From Anaspis maculata (taxonomy: Eukaryota > Arthropoda > Insecta > Coleoptera > Scraptiidae): a stretch of DNA of 64,000 nt. The notes beneath the pieces are model-generated. The model ran no database searches, was not told the DNA's origin, and was given only the letters and a program-made list of their open reading frames with translations. The position numbers were made by a program, and so were the translations under genes. Shown one piece after another: positions 1 through 9,898 of this stretch (positions are counted from its first letter, which is position 1; each line of letters starts with the position of its first letter). The stretch is taken from contig OX421967.1 in the NCBI GenBank assembly GCA_949128115.1, positions 22,584,635 through 22,648,634 of the forward strand, written 5' to 3'.

Positions 1-194
1 CTGAGTTAGTTCCTATGGTACAGCCAATAGCATCGCCACTTGCTTAGCAATTAACTCAGTTTAAGTTGACCAGTTCCAAGAACTCTTGGTGAAAACCGCA
101 GTACGTCTGATGCTGTTTGATTTTCATATAATATTAGAACGAAAGAAAGAAAGAAAAGAAGAGTTGCTTAGACAGTTTCCGCTTATTTTCATAT
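1..194. other. Unassigned flank left of the first LTR
   Basis: I see no gene here. There is a short GAAA-rich purine run around 141-165. The last bases before the LTR (ATAT, 191-194) could be a 4-bp target duplication, but they match the other side (ATAC) at only 3 of 4 positions. Confidence 0.4.
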
Positions 195-713
195 TGTTAC
201 GAGCGGCGATTCTGCATAACACGCGATCTCTCTAGACTTTTCCCGTTAGATTGCAGTGTACAAGTGCGAAGCGTTCTGGTGTGTTCTAGAGCGCGCGTGT
301 GAGCTGTTTCCCGTACAACTGCATGGAGACTTCAGCAGTGGGTCAAGCTACATCTGTCCATTTTGGCGGAGGTGACACATACCAGAACACACGGGAAGCA
401 CGCGAAAGGTGTGTGATTATTTGGGAGTCGTCTAGAAACCATATGCCGGGTCACTATGGAAATTGCTGGAGGATGACGGAAAGTTCGGGAGCACTAATCG
501 GAGGCATTTATAAGCACCGTCCTTAGCGCCACAGTCAGTATTGAATTGGAATGCGAAGTGGTAGCGAGCGGATAAAAGGGAAGTACCTGCGATATTTCTA
601 CGCGCAAATAATTGTTGGCGTGTATTTATTGTAGTATACGCAGTAATAAACAGTTTGTGTGTTTAAAACGATCGTCTCAATTATAATCGAACCTGTACGC
701 GATATACGTAACA
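195..713 (+). mobile_element. LTR (apparently solo) of an LTR retrotransposon, copy 1
   Basis: The 519-bp sequence starts TGTTACG and ends CGTAACA, a perfect 7-bp terminal inverted repeat of the TG...CA type. A second diverged copy lies at about 17223-17735 in the same orientation, so this is a repeat and not a unique gene. It has an LTR layout: a TATA box (TTTATAAG, 507-514), a TCAGT initiator about 30 bp downstream (535-539), and an AATAAA signal at 645-650 close to the 3' end. No primer-binding site or gag/pol follows, so I read it as a solo LTR. The flanking 4 bp (ATAT/ATAC) are an imperfect duplication. The superfamily cannot be fixed from the LTR alone; Gypsy is my guess from the 4-bp spacing. 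Confidence 0.75.
507..539 (+). promoter_or_regulatory. LTR core promoter: TATA box plus arthropod initiator
   Basis: TTTATAAG at 507-514 is followed by TCAGT at 535-539, giving the usual ~30-bp spacing to the initiator A. The second LTR copy keeps TATATAA (17539-17545) and a related CAGT at the same distance. Conservation of both in two diverged copies supports a real promoter. Confidence 0.6.
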
Positions 714-2046
714 ATACTATTCACGATTTCGATCAACATGCAGCCACACAGTGGAAAAATTACATGTCAAGTCATGTTGCAGTCGTGTTTCGCACGAGCT
801 TTTTGTCGAGACTCGAAAGCTTGCTGGTGAATTCCACTTCTGTCAACGACATGCTCTACAGGTGGGACAGCTAGGTTCAAATTGTATAAGTCGAGAATAT
901 GCCGATTTGCATCGTATATTCGTAAGAAGGTTTCAAGAATGAAAATCACCAAAACAAACAAAAATAACAAGTTGCTTTGCCGCACCTCATCTATCTGTCA
1001 ATTCTCCCATTCCGTTAGTTTAAAATGCGGCCGTGATGGCGCTGCTATCTTAAATTGAAACGCCTACAACGTAAAAACCATCAGGAGGATATGATTTGCC
1101 TGATGCTCCCGCTTCCTTCCATATTCCTCATCCCACGCAGGCTTTCATCGCAAATGGAGTTTTGTATATTTTATTGTTACCCTGAGACCTCGAGCTTGTT
1201 ATTCTTCGCCGCTAATCAATCGGTGAAGGTCAGAACGTTTCCGATTATATTCTTATTTCATTGACAGCAATCGCAGGAAGAAAATTTTGGCTTGGCCGAG
1301 CTTCGAGCTTTGGAAATTGAAACGTTGCACGCGGTGAGCTGGGAAAGCATTGAAAAGTTGAGTTTAGTCGGTCTAAAAATATGAAACGTTATGCCGCGAT
1401 CTCGGGGGGAGGGCAAATGGCAAATGTCACTGAACTACCTGCCCCAGCGGCGTGAGTGACGTCTTGAATTCTCAAATTCAACAGCGCGCCAATTGATTCA
1501 GAATATAAAAGGAAACGCGGAGGGGGAAAGAGAAAGATAGAGGGAAGTTATGCAGCGTTTCGGCAGAGCTATTTATTTATTCTGGTCGTCTGGCTTTCAA
1601 TATAACAGAGTAGCAAGAGTGTGCAGGTGAAAGTTGCAATTCTCTCGGAAGTGAGCTGACTCTCTCATTTAGCCATCGATTCCAGCCCACCCTCTCTTGT
1701 ATAATTCACCGCTTCATCTAAATTCGGTGGAATATGTGTTTTAAGTTGGCAGCAGTGATAAAAGTGGCGTGGGGAAAGCACTGCTGGAGTCTGGTTCTGT
1801 CGTAGTTGGTTTTAATTTAAGATCCCAGCCCCCAGCGTCATTAGGGACCACAGTTGAAACCAACAGCGCTGAGGAGAAAAGATTGACATTATTGACAGAT
1901 AGATGAGATATGTATAGACAGATTTAGCGACTTTGTGTTGTTTTCATGACTTCCACTTCACAAACTTTTTCATGTTCAAAGGAGACCACAACACAAAAAT
2001 TGAGTCTATATTTTATTTGACTAACTTATGGAGAAGGCAGTTCAAG
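714..2046. other. No recognisable gene or repeat
   Basis: I see only short open frames with unremarkable composition in AT-rich DNA. There is no splice-linked coding pattern, tRNA box or inverted repeat that I can support. Confidence 0.4.
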
Positions 2047-2164
2047 ACGTTTCATCGGCTGATCGGACTCGTATAGAAAACTTAGATTTGTTCTAACGTA
2101 TACGTAACGTGCAGGCGTACGTAATCTAAGTTTTTTATACGAGTCCGATCAGCCGATGAAACGT
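2047..2164. repeat. Hairpin / foldback MITE-like inverted repeat
   Basis: Two arms of about 41 bp (2047-2087 and 2124-2164) are near-perfect reverse complements. Both begin or end with ACGT and include the core GGCTGATCGGACTCGTAT. The 36-bp loop is itself rich in TACGTA. A small nonautonomous DNA transposon or recent hairpin duplication would give this form. I see no clear target duplication. Confidence 0.7.
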
Positions 2165-2255
2165 TTTAAAAACATTATCATGACGTCACTTGAAAAGTTG
2201 TTTTCACCTAGATTTTCACCTCCGGTTTTCACCCTCGTTTTCACCTATCAGGTTC

Positions 2256-2392
2256 CGTGACCGGACAATTCGTCGCGTGGACAATTTGTCGCGCGGACAA
2301 TTCGTCGCACGGACAATTCGTCCCACGGATAATTCGTCGCGGACAAATTGTCGCGGACAGTTCGTCACACGGACAATTCATCGCACTTTTTT
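2256..2392 (+). repeat. Minisatellite C: ~16-bp GGACAATTCGTCGC tandem units
   Basis: About eight consecutive units of 14-17 bp read CGGACAATTCGTCGCA with substitutions (AATTTGTC, AATTCATC). Related units occur at 59205-59290 and 62385-62455. At all three places minisatellite B lies next to them, so C and B form a linked composite. The unit is partly palindromic (GGACAATT/AATTGTCC). Confidence 0.8.
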
Positions 2393-2439
2393 TGCCCTTT
2401 GCCTTGGTTTTATTAACCCGTTTTGTGTTTTCTCTTGCT

Positions 2440-3272
2440 TTCCGAGTTCTAATGAACCCCTTATACCTTACTGTATTATTTAAAACCCTTTTGGGCAGCC
2501 TTGTTTTTTCAATGTCTTTGAACCTCCAGTGAGTCCCCTTGCATTACTCCGCGCACTTTAAGTAGTGCACCGAGCTTCCGGAACTCTTCATTCGGAACCC
2601 TATCCAGCCCCTTGTGTCCGCAAGTGTTGTTTGGAGACCTTATTAGCCCTTAAGGTTTTTTCAAGACAACCAGAATCCCAGCAAGCCCTCTGTTGCGTAT
2701 TTGTGCGTTGCTATCCAGACTTCCATTGGGCCTCCTTGTGTCTTTAGTGCAGTTTGAAGCCTTTGGCGAGCCCTTTGCATTTCTTCATGACTTTCGTAGC
2801 AGTAAGCACCTTTGTGTTTCCATGTCATATTCGGAGCCCTATCCTGGAGTTTCCTTATATTTTTGTTGAGCTTTACTGAGCCCCCTTACAATTTTCCGTG
2901 ACTTTCGGAGCACTAGTAAGCCCCTTGTGCCTTCATGTGGTGTTCGAAGCCCTGTCGGGCTCCTTACGTCCTTGAGTGTAATTTTGAGCCCTAATGACCC
3001 ATCTTATATTTTTCATAGCTTTTAGAATTCCAGAAACCCCCATTTCGCAAACTTGTGTTATCAGGAGCCCCACTGAACCCCAATGTGATTTGAAGCCCTG
3101 CTATGCCCCCTTGTGTTTCCTGTGACTCCCGCGGAGCAGCAAGCAGCGTTGTGCCATCATGTCATATTCGGAGCCCTACCGGGCCCCTTTGTTTCTTAAA
3201 ATGTAATCAAAGCTCTGATAAGCCCCAGAGCTAAGGCTTCCAGAGAAAATACGTATTAATAAGCCTATTTTA
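2440..3272 (+). repeat. Minisatellite B: degenerate GAGCCCTA...CCCCTTGTG units
   Basis: The stretch is built from diverged units of about 50-60 bp with the recurring phrases GGAGCCCTA, GAGCCCCTTGTG, CTTCATGTG and TTCGGAGCCC. No two units are identical, so the array is old and not being homogenised. The same family recurs at 8106-8230, 59510-60033 and 61618-62360. It is interrupted at 3273 by a DNA transposon remnant. Confidence 0.7.
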
Positions 3273-3837
3273 TTAAGAGGGGAATTCAAAAGGATTCTGT
3301 TTACCAAAAAATCCGCGAGATGCCATGGTGTATTTGGTGGGTTTCTTTTTGAATTCTCATAGAAACCTATCTTATTTTGAAAGTCGTACAGAGCCCTGCT
3401 TTTCAGCAACCGCCTCCTTGAAAAACAGAAAAAGGTGCTTCTTGTCAAATTGGAAAAAAATTGATAACCTTTGTCATTTCGAAAAGTACACACGTCACGA
3501 CCTTGTCTCATTCCTTGTTTTTCGCTAATCCCTATCGAGTCCCGCTCTTTATCTCTGTTCAAAAAGTTGCGTTCGTTCCATTCTGCCCGAATTGCTTGTT
3601 ATTCTACGTCTTCGAGAGGCGGTCTCTATTCCGTCTGTTTAGTTCAGTGAAGTGAAAAATGCTGAGAAGCCATGGAAAACGACGAAAGAGATGGATCAGG
3701 TTCAAAAACTATTACACGTAGTTGGGATAATAAACAAACTGTGTAAGTTTCACACGAGTGTAGTTGTTACTTCTACCTACTGAAGTATTGAAATGATGAT
3801 AATTTTATTGAAATCTTCATATTTTCTAGTTTGCCTG

Positions 3838-5640
3838 AGCTTTGGCTGAGAGATTTGGTTGCAATGTTGCAGTTGCAATGTGTGCACTGAAACTTACTCA
3901 TATGATACTGAGAACCCCAATAGACAAGAGTCTATCATACAATAATGGAGCTGTTTGGGGCACGATCTCCTCTGGAACCACATTTGGGCACATGGACGAG
4001 TTTTTGAGCTGTATGGATGAACCAACTATGACACACTGCAACAATTTTATGAGATAGAAAACGAACTACTTGCGAACGAACGCGAACGAACTATTACTAC
4101 TACTTGGGAAGGTAAGTAACGATGCGGGACACTAGACTCGTCAATATTTGAGGCGCCTAGAAGCCAAAGGGTACTGACAAAATATTCGTTTTGATTTTAT
4201 AAACTGCTGTTTTTTTTGTCATCATTTGAAAGCATTTCAGCTATCATGCTTATGTTTACGATTTTAAAAATAATTATATGGGTACCTAGTGGTCCCCACT
4301 TTTACAGAAATCCACTTATACCCCCTATTTTAAGCGCCTCAAGCACATTTCATTGGGATTTTACAATTAATTTTTTTTAGAAATGGGAAACCTCTTTGTG
4401 AGAATCAATGGAAGCTGCTGGAAAGAACGAGAGGCAGCATGCCATAGAAAATAATCATTTGTGTGAGGATGGAACCTCATCGATTACAGTTTATTTGGAT
4501 GGATAGTGAAGCAACAGATCGTATGGAACAAATTCCATTGCACGTTCAGGAATGATAGGAGTAACTGGAAAACACCCTGACGAATTGCTCTTTGTTGGAA
4601 TAAAAAAATAAATTTTGTTCTGTCTGTGCAAGGTCTAAAAGAAACGCCAAAGAGCATGTTTGTTTGAAGAACTGGGATGGTTCCGCACCTGCCATAAGAG
4701 CTGCTTTGGCCGTAGAAGCTTTTAACTAAAGCGAAGCATGGCAAATTCATAGCAGACGGAGACTCCAGCTTGTCTGCTAAAATGTAGCAGAACAACGTAC
4801 GGCAGGCAGGTAGAGGAAATTGACATCAATCATGTACCTACTGGAAAATTACGGAACAAGGCTACACAGTATCAAGGCGGACACACTAATTTGTCTAAAA
4901 GGAAGGAAACTTCTAACCGCGGCGAAGATCACGTTGCTGACAAAGAAAACCAAGTGCTCGATCTATGAACATGCAAAAACGACCGTTCGTGATGTCGACG
5001 TTCTAAGGAACGATTTGAAATATGGACTCCACCATGTTTATGGAGATCATATGTTCTGCAAACAGGGCATATGTAATAGTCCAGGGGATCAACAATTCAA
5101 TCTGATACCACCAGACTGAAGTCTACAACTCTGCACAATCATCCGCATCTTGAGTAATTGCTAATTTTCCATAGAAATGGAAAATCCATTATAATCAATC
5201 CCTCAGGTGCACTGGATCAGTGGATCTGCTTGTCAGAAAAGCACATCTCCTTATAACAAATGGAAATAATAATAGTGCCGAACGTTCTATGAACATTGTT
5301 GCACGATTCAACGAAGGTAAAATACTGAACGTGTGATGAGAGTTGGTCCTGGGAAGCACATCAAGAAATCCATTCAGAAGAATATGCAACGACTGGACTG
5401 GAAATGCAAGAAAAGACTTTCCAATTACAGTAATTATGACAATAATAGGCCAAGAAAAAAATGTCAACTCAATTCATCCTCAAAAAATGGAGACTATGGT
5501 TCTAAGCGGAGCAAGAAGAGAACACATTCATCTTAGAGATAGATGTAGAAGAGATTCTGAACAATCTCCAGGTAACACTCTTCAATTTAACAAGGCAAAA
5601 AAAAACTAATGACGAATTTCAGGTATCGGAGTATGACGGG
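3838..5640 (+). pseudogene. Mutator-like (PF20700-type) transposase, 5' and central part, broken
   Basis: The pieces follow the order of insect proteins annotated as Mutator-like transposase plus YqaJ. First comes AVWGTISSGTTFGHMDEFL with SCMDEP (about 3949-4030), then SMEAAGKNE and CEDGTSSITVYLDG (about 4400-4500), SYGTN, KFCSVCARSKRNAKEHVC and KNWDGSAPA (about 4612-4700), and a long intact frame from about 4820 to 5119 (ENYGTRLHSIKAD, DVDVLRNDLKYG, HHVYGDHMFCK). A further piece near 5215-5320 (RKAHLLITNGNNNSAERS, VARFNEG) fits the family's late 'N-SAE...VARFN-GKR' block. Probable introns: GTAAGT donor at 4112 with TTTTTTTAG before 4381. Damage includes a 1-nt shift near 4050, adjacent TAG TGA codons at about 4501-4506 where the family has Gly-Trp, and a stop near 4785. 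The protein cannot be made. Confidence 0.72.
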
Positions 5641-6448
5641 GCAGCATTTAAATAGAATCAAGAGGACAATCTGGGAACCTTGTCTTCGAAAATGAAAGAA
5701 AGTTGAGACTAACAGCGTCATTGTTTAGTCGTGTTGTTAAAAAGAGACCTCACACGAGTTGTCATAATCTGGTGAAGGCATTTATACACCGCTTTAACTT
5801 TTATTCGGAAGCTACAGAGTATGGCATTGCTAAGGAAAAAGTAGCAGCTGGACTCTTTGAAGAACGCACCCAAATGAAAGTGTACGATTCCGGATTATGG
5901 ATCGACTTGAATTATGGATTTCTAGGTGCATCTCCTGATGGTAAGTAAAATTTGCGATGTCTTAATACATAAATAGGTACTCATATTTTTGTCTTATTCA
6001 AATATTACGATTCTATATTTTCAGGGCTTATCGGCGAAGATGCACTCTACTTGAGGTGAAATGTTTGTTCTCTGCAACAAAGTTGACTTTGGAAACAAAC
6101 ACCATTGAGGAGGTGATTAGTTTGATGAGAAGTAAAATTTGTTTGGAGAAATCGGAAAACGGCGTTAGGCTGAAACGAAGCCATGCATATTACTATCAGG
6201 TAGTCCACTTATCAAAGATTTTAACGAGGTCATTCTTTCTACTTTCAGATACAAGGGCAACTAAATGTCACCAACAGATCGAAGTGCTATTTTGTAGTCT
6301 ATATCAATGACACAGTTGATTTGTTTATGAAGGAAATTGAAAGAGACCGTAAATTTTGGGAGGGGATGATGTTGCCAAAATTGGTACAGTTTTATAAAGA
6401 GTGTATAGCACCAGAAATAGTTGTTATGAAGTATATTGGAAAGGGTTA
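5641..6448 (+). pseudogene. YqaJ exonuclease-like domain, C-terminal exons of the same transposase gene
   Basis: Three exons can be read. Exon one, to about 5940, includes NERKLRLTASLFSRV, AGLFEERT and GLWIDLNYGFLGASPDG; the GASPDG turn is characteristic of the YqaJ nuclease fold. A GTAAGT donor and TTTTCAG acceptor (about 6024) lead to exon two, which continues as LIGEDAL then LEVKCLFSA, the catalytic E-x-K strand. These two pieces are put out of frame by an extra 2 nt near 6044-6048. Exon two ends YYYQ at 6199 (donor GT 6200). Exon three starts at 6249 (IQGQLNVTNRSKCYFVVY, then RDRKFW and PKLVQFYKECIAPEIV) and stops with TAA at 6446-6448. The family uses this domain as a DNA exonuclease. 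Its role in transposition is not established. Confidence 0.8.
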
Positions 6449-6740
6449 AAAATGTAAGAAATAACCAGCTTATATTTTGGAAGCCATTGAGGAACCAAAA
6501 CAAAAGAAGTTGAAATACAAATTTATGTAGAGGAATTTGAGAAGAGGAGGAAGAGAAAGGAGAGGAAGAGAAGAGATTTGAGAGGGAGAAAATGTGAACC
6601 AGAATCCAATTTTTTGGGGTAGGTAATATGCAAGTCTAATAGTACTGCATAAATCTGTTCAAATAATTGCAGGTACAAGAGAAGAAAAAAGATGCAACAA
6701 AAATATACGAGAAAAAAGATGAATCTACAAATGATAAGAT

Positions 6741-6900
6741 TAGTCCGGACGTTTGTGAGGAATACCTTGCACTTTTATACAAAGCATTGTCACGTTGCAT
6801 GCCTGTTGCTGAGACCACCCTGAACCAATCTGGGCAATGTGACAATGCTTGGTATAAAAGTGCAAGGTACCCCTAATTTTTTCCCCTAACGTCCGGACTA
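6741..6900. mobile_element. 160-bp hairpin MITE with TAGTCCGGAC termini
   Basis: The sequence starts TAGTCCGGACGTT and ends AACGTCCGGACTA. The arms (6741 to about 6800 and about 6838-6900) pair through CCTTGCACTTTTATAC and TGACAATGC blocks. It sits in the 3' part of the decayed transposase gene, between two purine-rich possibly coding stretches. Related half-sites, with TGTCCGGACTA or TGTCCGAAT and the same CAAGTGGCATGTT/TGCAG spacing, occur at about 30672-30735 and 31675-31730, so this is a small dispersed family. Confidence 0.65.
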
Positions 6901-8105
6901 GAAAGCGGAGAATATCAGAAGAACTACGAAATGTAGATGCGCAGAAGGAACTCCCACGGGAGGATTGGAAACATCTTTGGAAGCTTTTTCAAGGGGCTAG
7001 AAAATCCTAATTTCTGAAAAATTTGCGGACGACTTTTTGAAAAAGAGCAGCCTCCGATTTTCGCTCCACTTTTTTTTTTAGCCAAAACCGGTCGGTTTTT
7101 TTTAGGGGGGACATTACCTACTGTGTGAATATTCATGATTTGGGAACAAATCATTGGATTTTCGTTTTTGATATGTACATCAGTAAGTAACTCGACCTCT
7201 AGTCATATTCGGAACTCAGAAAAAGGGCATAGCAACCCTGCCTAGGGGGTCGAGCAGCAAGACTGAAAATATGAGTTCCACGTCCCCCTCGAAGAAAAAA
7301 TCGATCTTCATCAGCTTTTTTCCAGAAATATCTCGTAACGTGCATGCCATATGCATTGTGCATGCTGTCTTTTCTGTAATACCCTTTCGCACTTTCGCAG
7401 TATTATGCACGTTACAAGATACAGAATAGCTCAAAATGTGGTTGGGTACCTGTTCATTATTTGTTTAAATAATTTTGATGAATATAGTCTTTTTAATGCC
7501 TCTTTGTTGTTGTTCGCCTATCCTATTACTTTTTTTAGTATCAGTAAAAGTGCATATGATAATAGAAGTAGAAAAGAAACCTTCACTCCCTGGCTATAAA
7601 ATGTTTGCTGCAAAAATCCCTCAATGGTTTTTAAATTCCCCGCCCATTTTTTTTCAACTTTATTCCTGACTGCCATCTTCAAGAAAAATGCTGAACTGCT
7701 TCTAGAACTGCTTCGTTTGTAGCAAGCCATCTTTTGAGGAGATGGCTGAACTATGACTGTCAGAATTTCCTCAAAAGTCAAAATAATTTTCGGGTATGTT
7801 AGGCGTCGTAAATACTGATACTCGGGGCTCAATATTCTGGTAATATAATGCCTTGTCCTCAACCTAGGAGCTCAGTGATTTTCTATCTTTTCAGTGAATG
7901 AATTTCAACACACCTAGTTTTCACGTAAGTGCTGTTATTTTTATAAGCAGACCCAGAAATACACTGATAATCCTTCTAACTCCTTCTCCAACAATTGTTT
8001 CTTCGCTGAATGGTATCATTTCATCACAGAAAATAGTAATGAAGCTGGGAGACATCCAACAAAAAAAATGCCCACCTGTCAGATTTTTTTGAATCCCCCT
8101 CTTAA

Positions 8106-8230
8106 ACAGATCTCCAGTAGGCCCTCTTGTGTCTTTAACATCGATTGAAGCTCTTTCGGACCCCGTTTTATTTTTCCAAGGCTTTCCGAGCACTAGTGAA
8201 CCACTTGTGCCTTCAAATAATGTAAAAGGG
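8106..8230 (+). repeat. Minisatellite B, right flank of the interrupted array
   Basis: Phrases such as AGGCCCTCTTGTGTC, GAAGCTCTTTCGGACCCC and CCACTTGTGCCTTC match the B array left of 3273. This is consistent with the transposon at 3273-8105 having split one array. Confidence 0.6.
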
Positions 8231-8467
8231 AGTTTGCTTATTTGTGTCTCCTATGTTGTGTATAATGGAATTATGCAGCCTCATTATTTTGTATTAACAA
8301 TTTTATTAATAATAAATTATTACAGGTTCAGTATCAGGTGTGGAATGTTTACTCTCTGTCGTTATAGTTACCAAGGTAACCAGTCTCGCGAGCGAGGACG
8401 AGCGCGTCTGTTTAACGTCAATTAGCCAGTGGTGTAACATGCGTTACCCTGACATTCCCCCTTTTTA

Positions 8468-9499
8468 TACAAGTGGTCCAGGTTATAGTAGCAATAATTC
8501 ACCATTTGATGGTAAATCTAAAACTAGGTCGACACGCATAATTGAATTTTTCTCCAAAACGCTTCCTAAGGGAGATAGAGCCCTTCAGTATTTAAAATCA
8601 TCTTTTTGCAATAACTCTCAAGTCATCAAAGCGATCTTTACCAAATTTGGTAAAAAATACTTATGAAATGAATACCCATCACTTGACGTGGATAACTTTT
8701 GTCAAAATTGTCCAGTGGCGTAGATACCTATTGTTCAACTTCTCCCACCCCATTTTCTACGCCACTGGATATTTTAAAAAAATTATGTTTTGTTTGAATT
8801 CCTTGTTCAATTCAGAAAAAAAGTTACTCCTGTAAAATTTTGATTAGAGGCTTCATTTCCGTGATATTTGGGTTTGAAACTTTGGAAAACGCTTCGAAAT
8901 CGCGACTTTCGAAGGCCTAAAAATTAAAATCCAAGAAAACTCATGATTCCTCAACTGGAATAAATTTTCCAGGTTGTTTAAGTTGATTTACTGCAATTTT
9001 TTGCTGAGAAACGGGGCGTTTCCAGAAAGAAAACAATTTGGGCTCTGGAAAGTGGCGATTTCGAGATGTTTTCCAAAGTTTACAGCCCAAATATCTCAAA
9101 AAATCAAGCCTCTAATCAAAATTATACAAGAGAATTTTTTTTTTAATTTGAACAAGGAATTCGAAAAAAATATAGTTTTCCAAAAATATTCAGTGGCGTA
9201 GAGAATAGGGCGTGAGAAGTTAAACAACTTCCCCGTATCTAAGCCACTGGACAATTTTGACAAAAGTTATCTACGTCAAGTGATGGGTATTTATTTCGTA
9301 AGTATTTGTACCAACTTCGGTCAAAATCGCTTCGATGACTTGAGAATTATTGCAGAAAGAAGATTTTGAAAACTGAACTGAAGGGCTGTATCTCTCTTAG
9401 GAAGCGGTTTAGAAAAAAATTAAATTATGCATGTCGACCTAGTTTTTGATGGACTATCGAATGGTGAATTATTGCTACTATAACCTGGACCACTCTGTA
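8468..9499. mobile_element. Foldback DNA element, 1032 bp, TA target
   Basis: The ends TACAAGTGGTCCAGG (left) and, on the other strand, TACAGAGTGGTCCAGG (right) are flanked by TA dinucleotides (8466-8467 and 9500-9501), as in Tc1/mariner-type insertions. The long arms (about 8468-8900 and 9060-9499) pair over most of their length through blocks such as ATAGTAGCAATAATTCACC, CGACACGCATAATT and CAGTGGCGTAGA. It contains no credible transposase frame, so it is nonautonomous. Confidence 0.75.
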
Positions 9500-9688
9500 T
9501 AATTAAATTGTATTTGAACAGTATCAAAGTATACATGAGCTGCGTTCCTTTAATCATCTGAACTGAGAATTCTCACTTCAGTTGCTAGTTGTGTCTCTCC
9601 TTGTCCCTCTCATGCAATTCTCGCTTCTTCTCTCTCTAACTGAGGTGAGATTATCTAAGATATCGTGTAAAAGGAATGCAGCTATAAT

Positions 9689-9898
9689 ATCCCACACACT
9701 TTCTATTTCCAGTAGAATTACTTTTTGGATCAAAAATGAAGTGACAAGCTGGAGCGCTAGGAAAATACGGCCGATGGCCGCTGATAGTTTGGCTCTCAAA
9801 CTTTGCAGGTGCCATCAGCCGTAATCGTAGCTCCCCAGCTTGTCACTTTATTTTTGTCCCAAAAAGTAATTCTGCTGAGAATAGAAAGTGTGTGGGAT
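9689..9898. mobile_element. Small hairpin MITE
   Basis: An arm starting ATCCCACACACTTTCTATT (9689-9754) is mirrored by 9833-9898 ending GTGTGTGGGAT, both continuing through AGTAATTC or its complement and CAGCTTGTCACTT. The centre (about 9755-9832) is partly self-complementary as well. I see no clear target duplication. Confidence 0.65.

Larger units (their letters stand above)
3273..8105 (+). mobile_element. Decayed DNA transposon carrying a Mutator-like transposase/YqaJ gene
   Basis: A multi-exon, broken transposase gene (below) lies between two short inverted repeats. The left end is TTAAGAGGGGAATTCAAAA (3273-3291). The right end, read on the other strand, matches it at 18 of 19 positions (8087-8105). 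Both ends carry TTAA, which would fit a TTAA target duplication followed by GAGGGG termini, as in Kolobok-type elements. A Mutator element should show an 8-11-bp duplication, and I do not find one. Minisatellite B lies on both sides, so the element seems to have inserted into B. Caution: another, poorer copy of the terminal motif lies at 3341-3357, and B-like words occur to about 3560, so the left edge is less certain than the coding content. A TAGTCCGGAC hairpin (6741-6900) has inserted inside. Confidence 0.6.
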
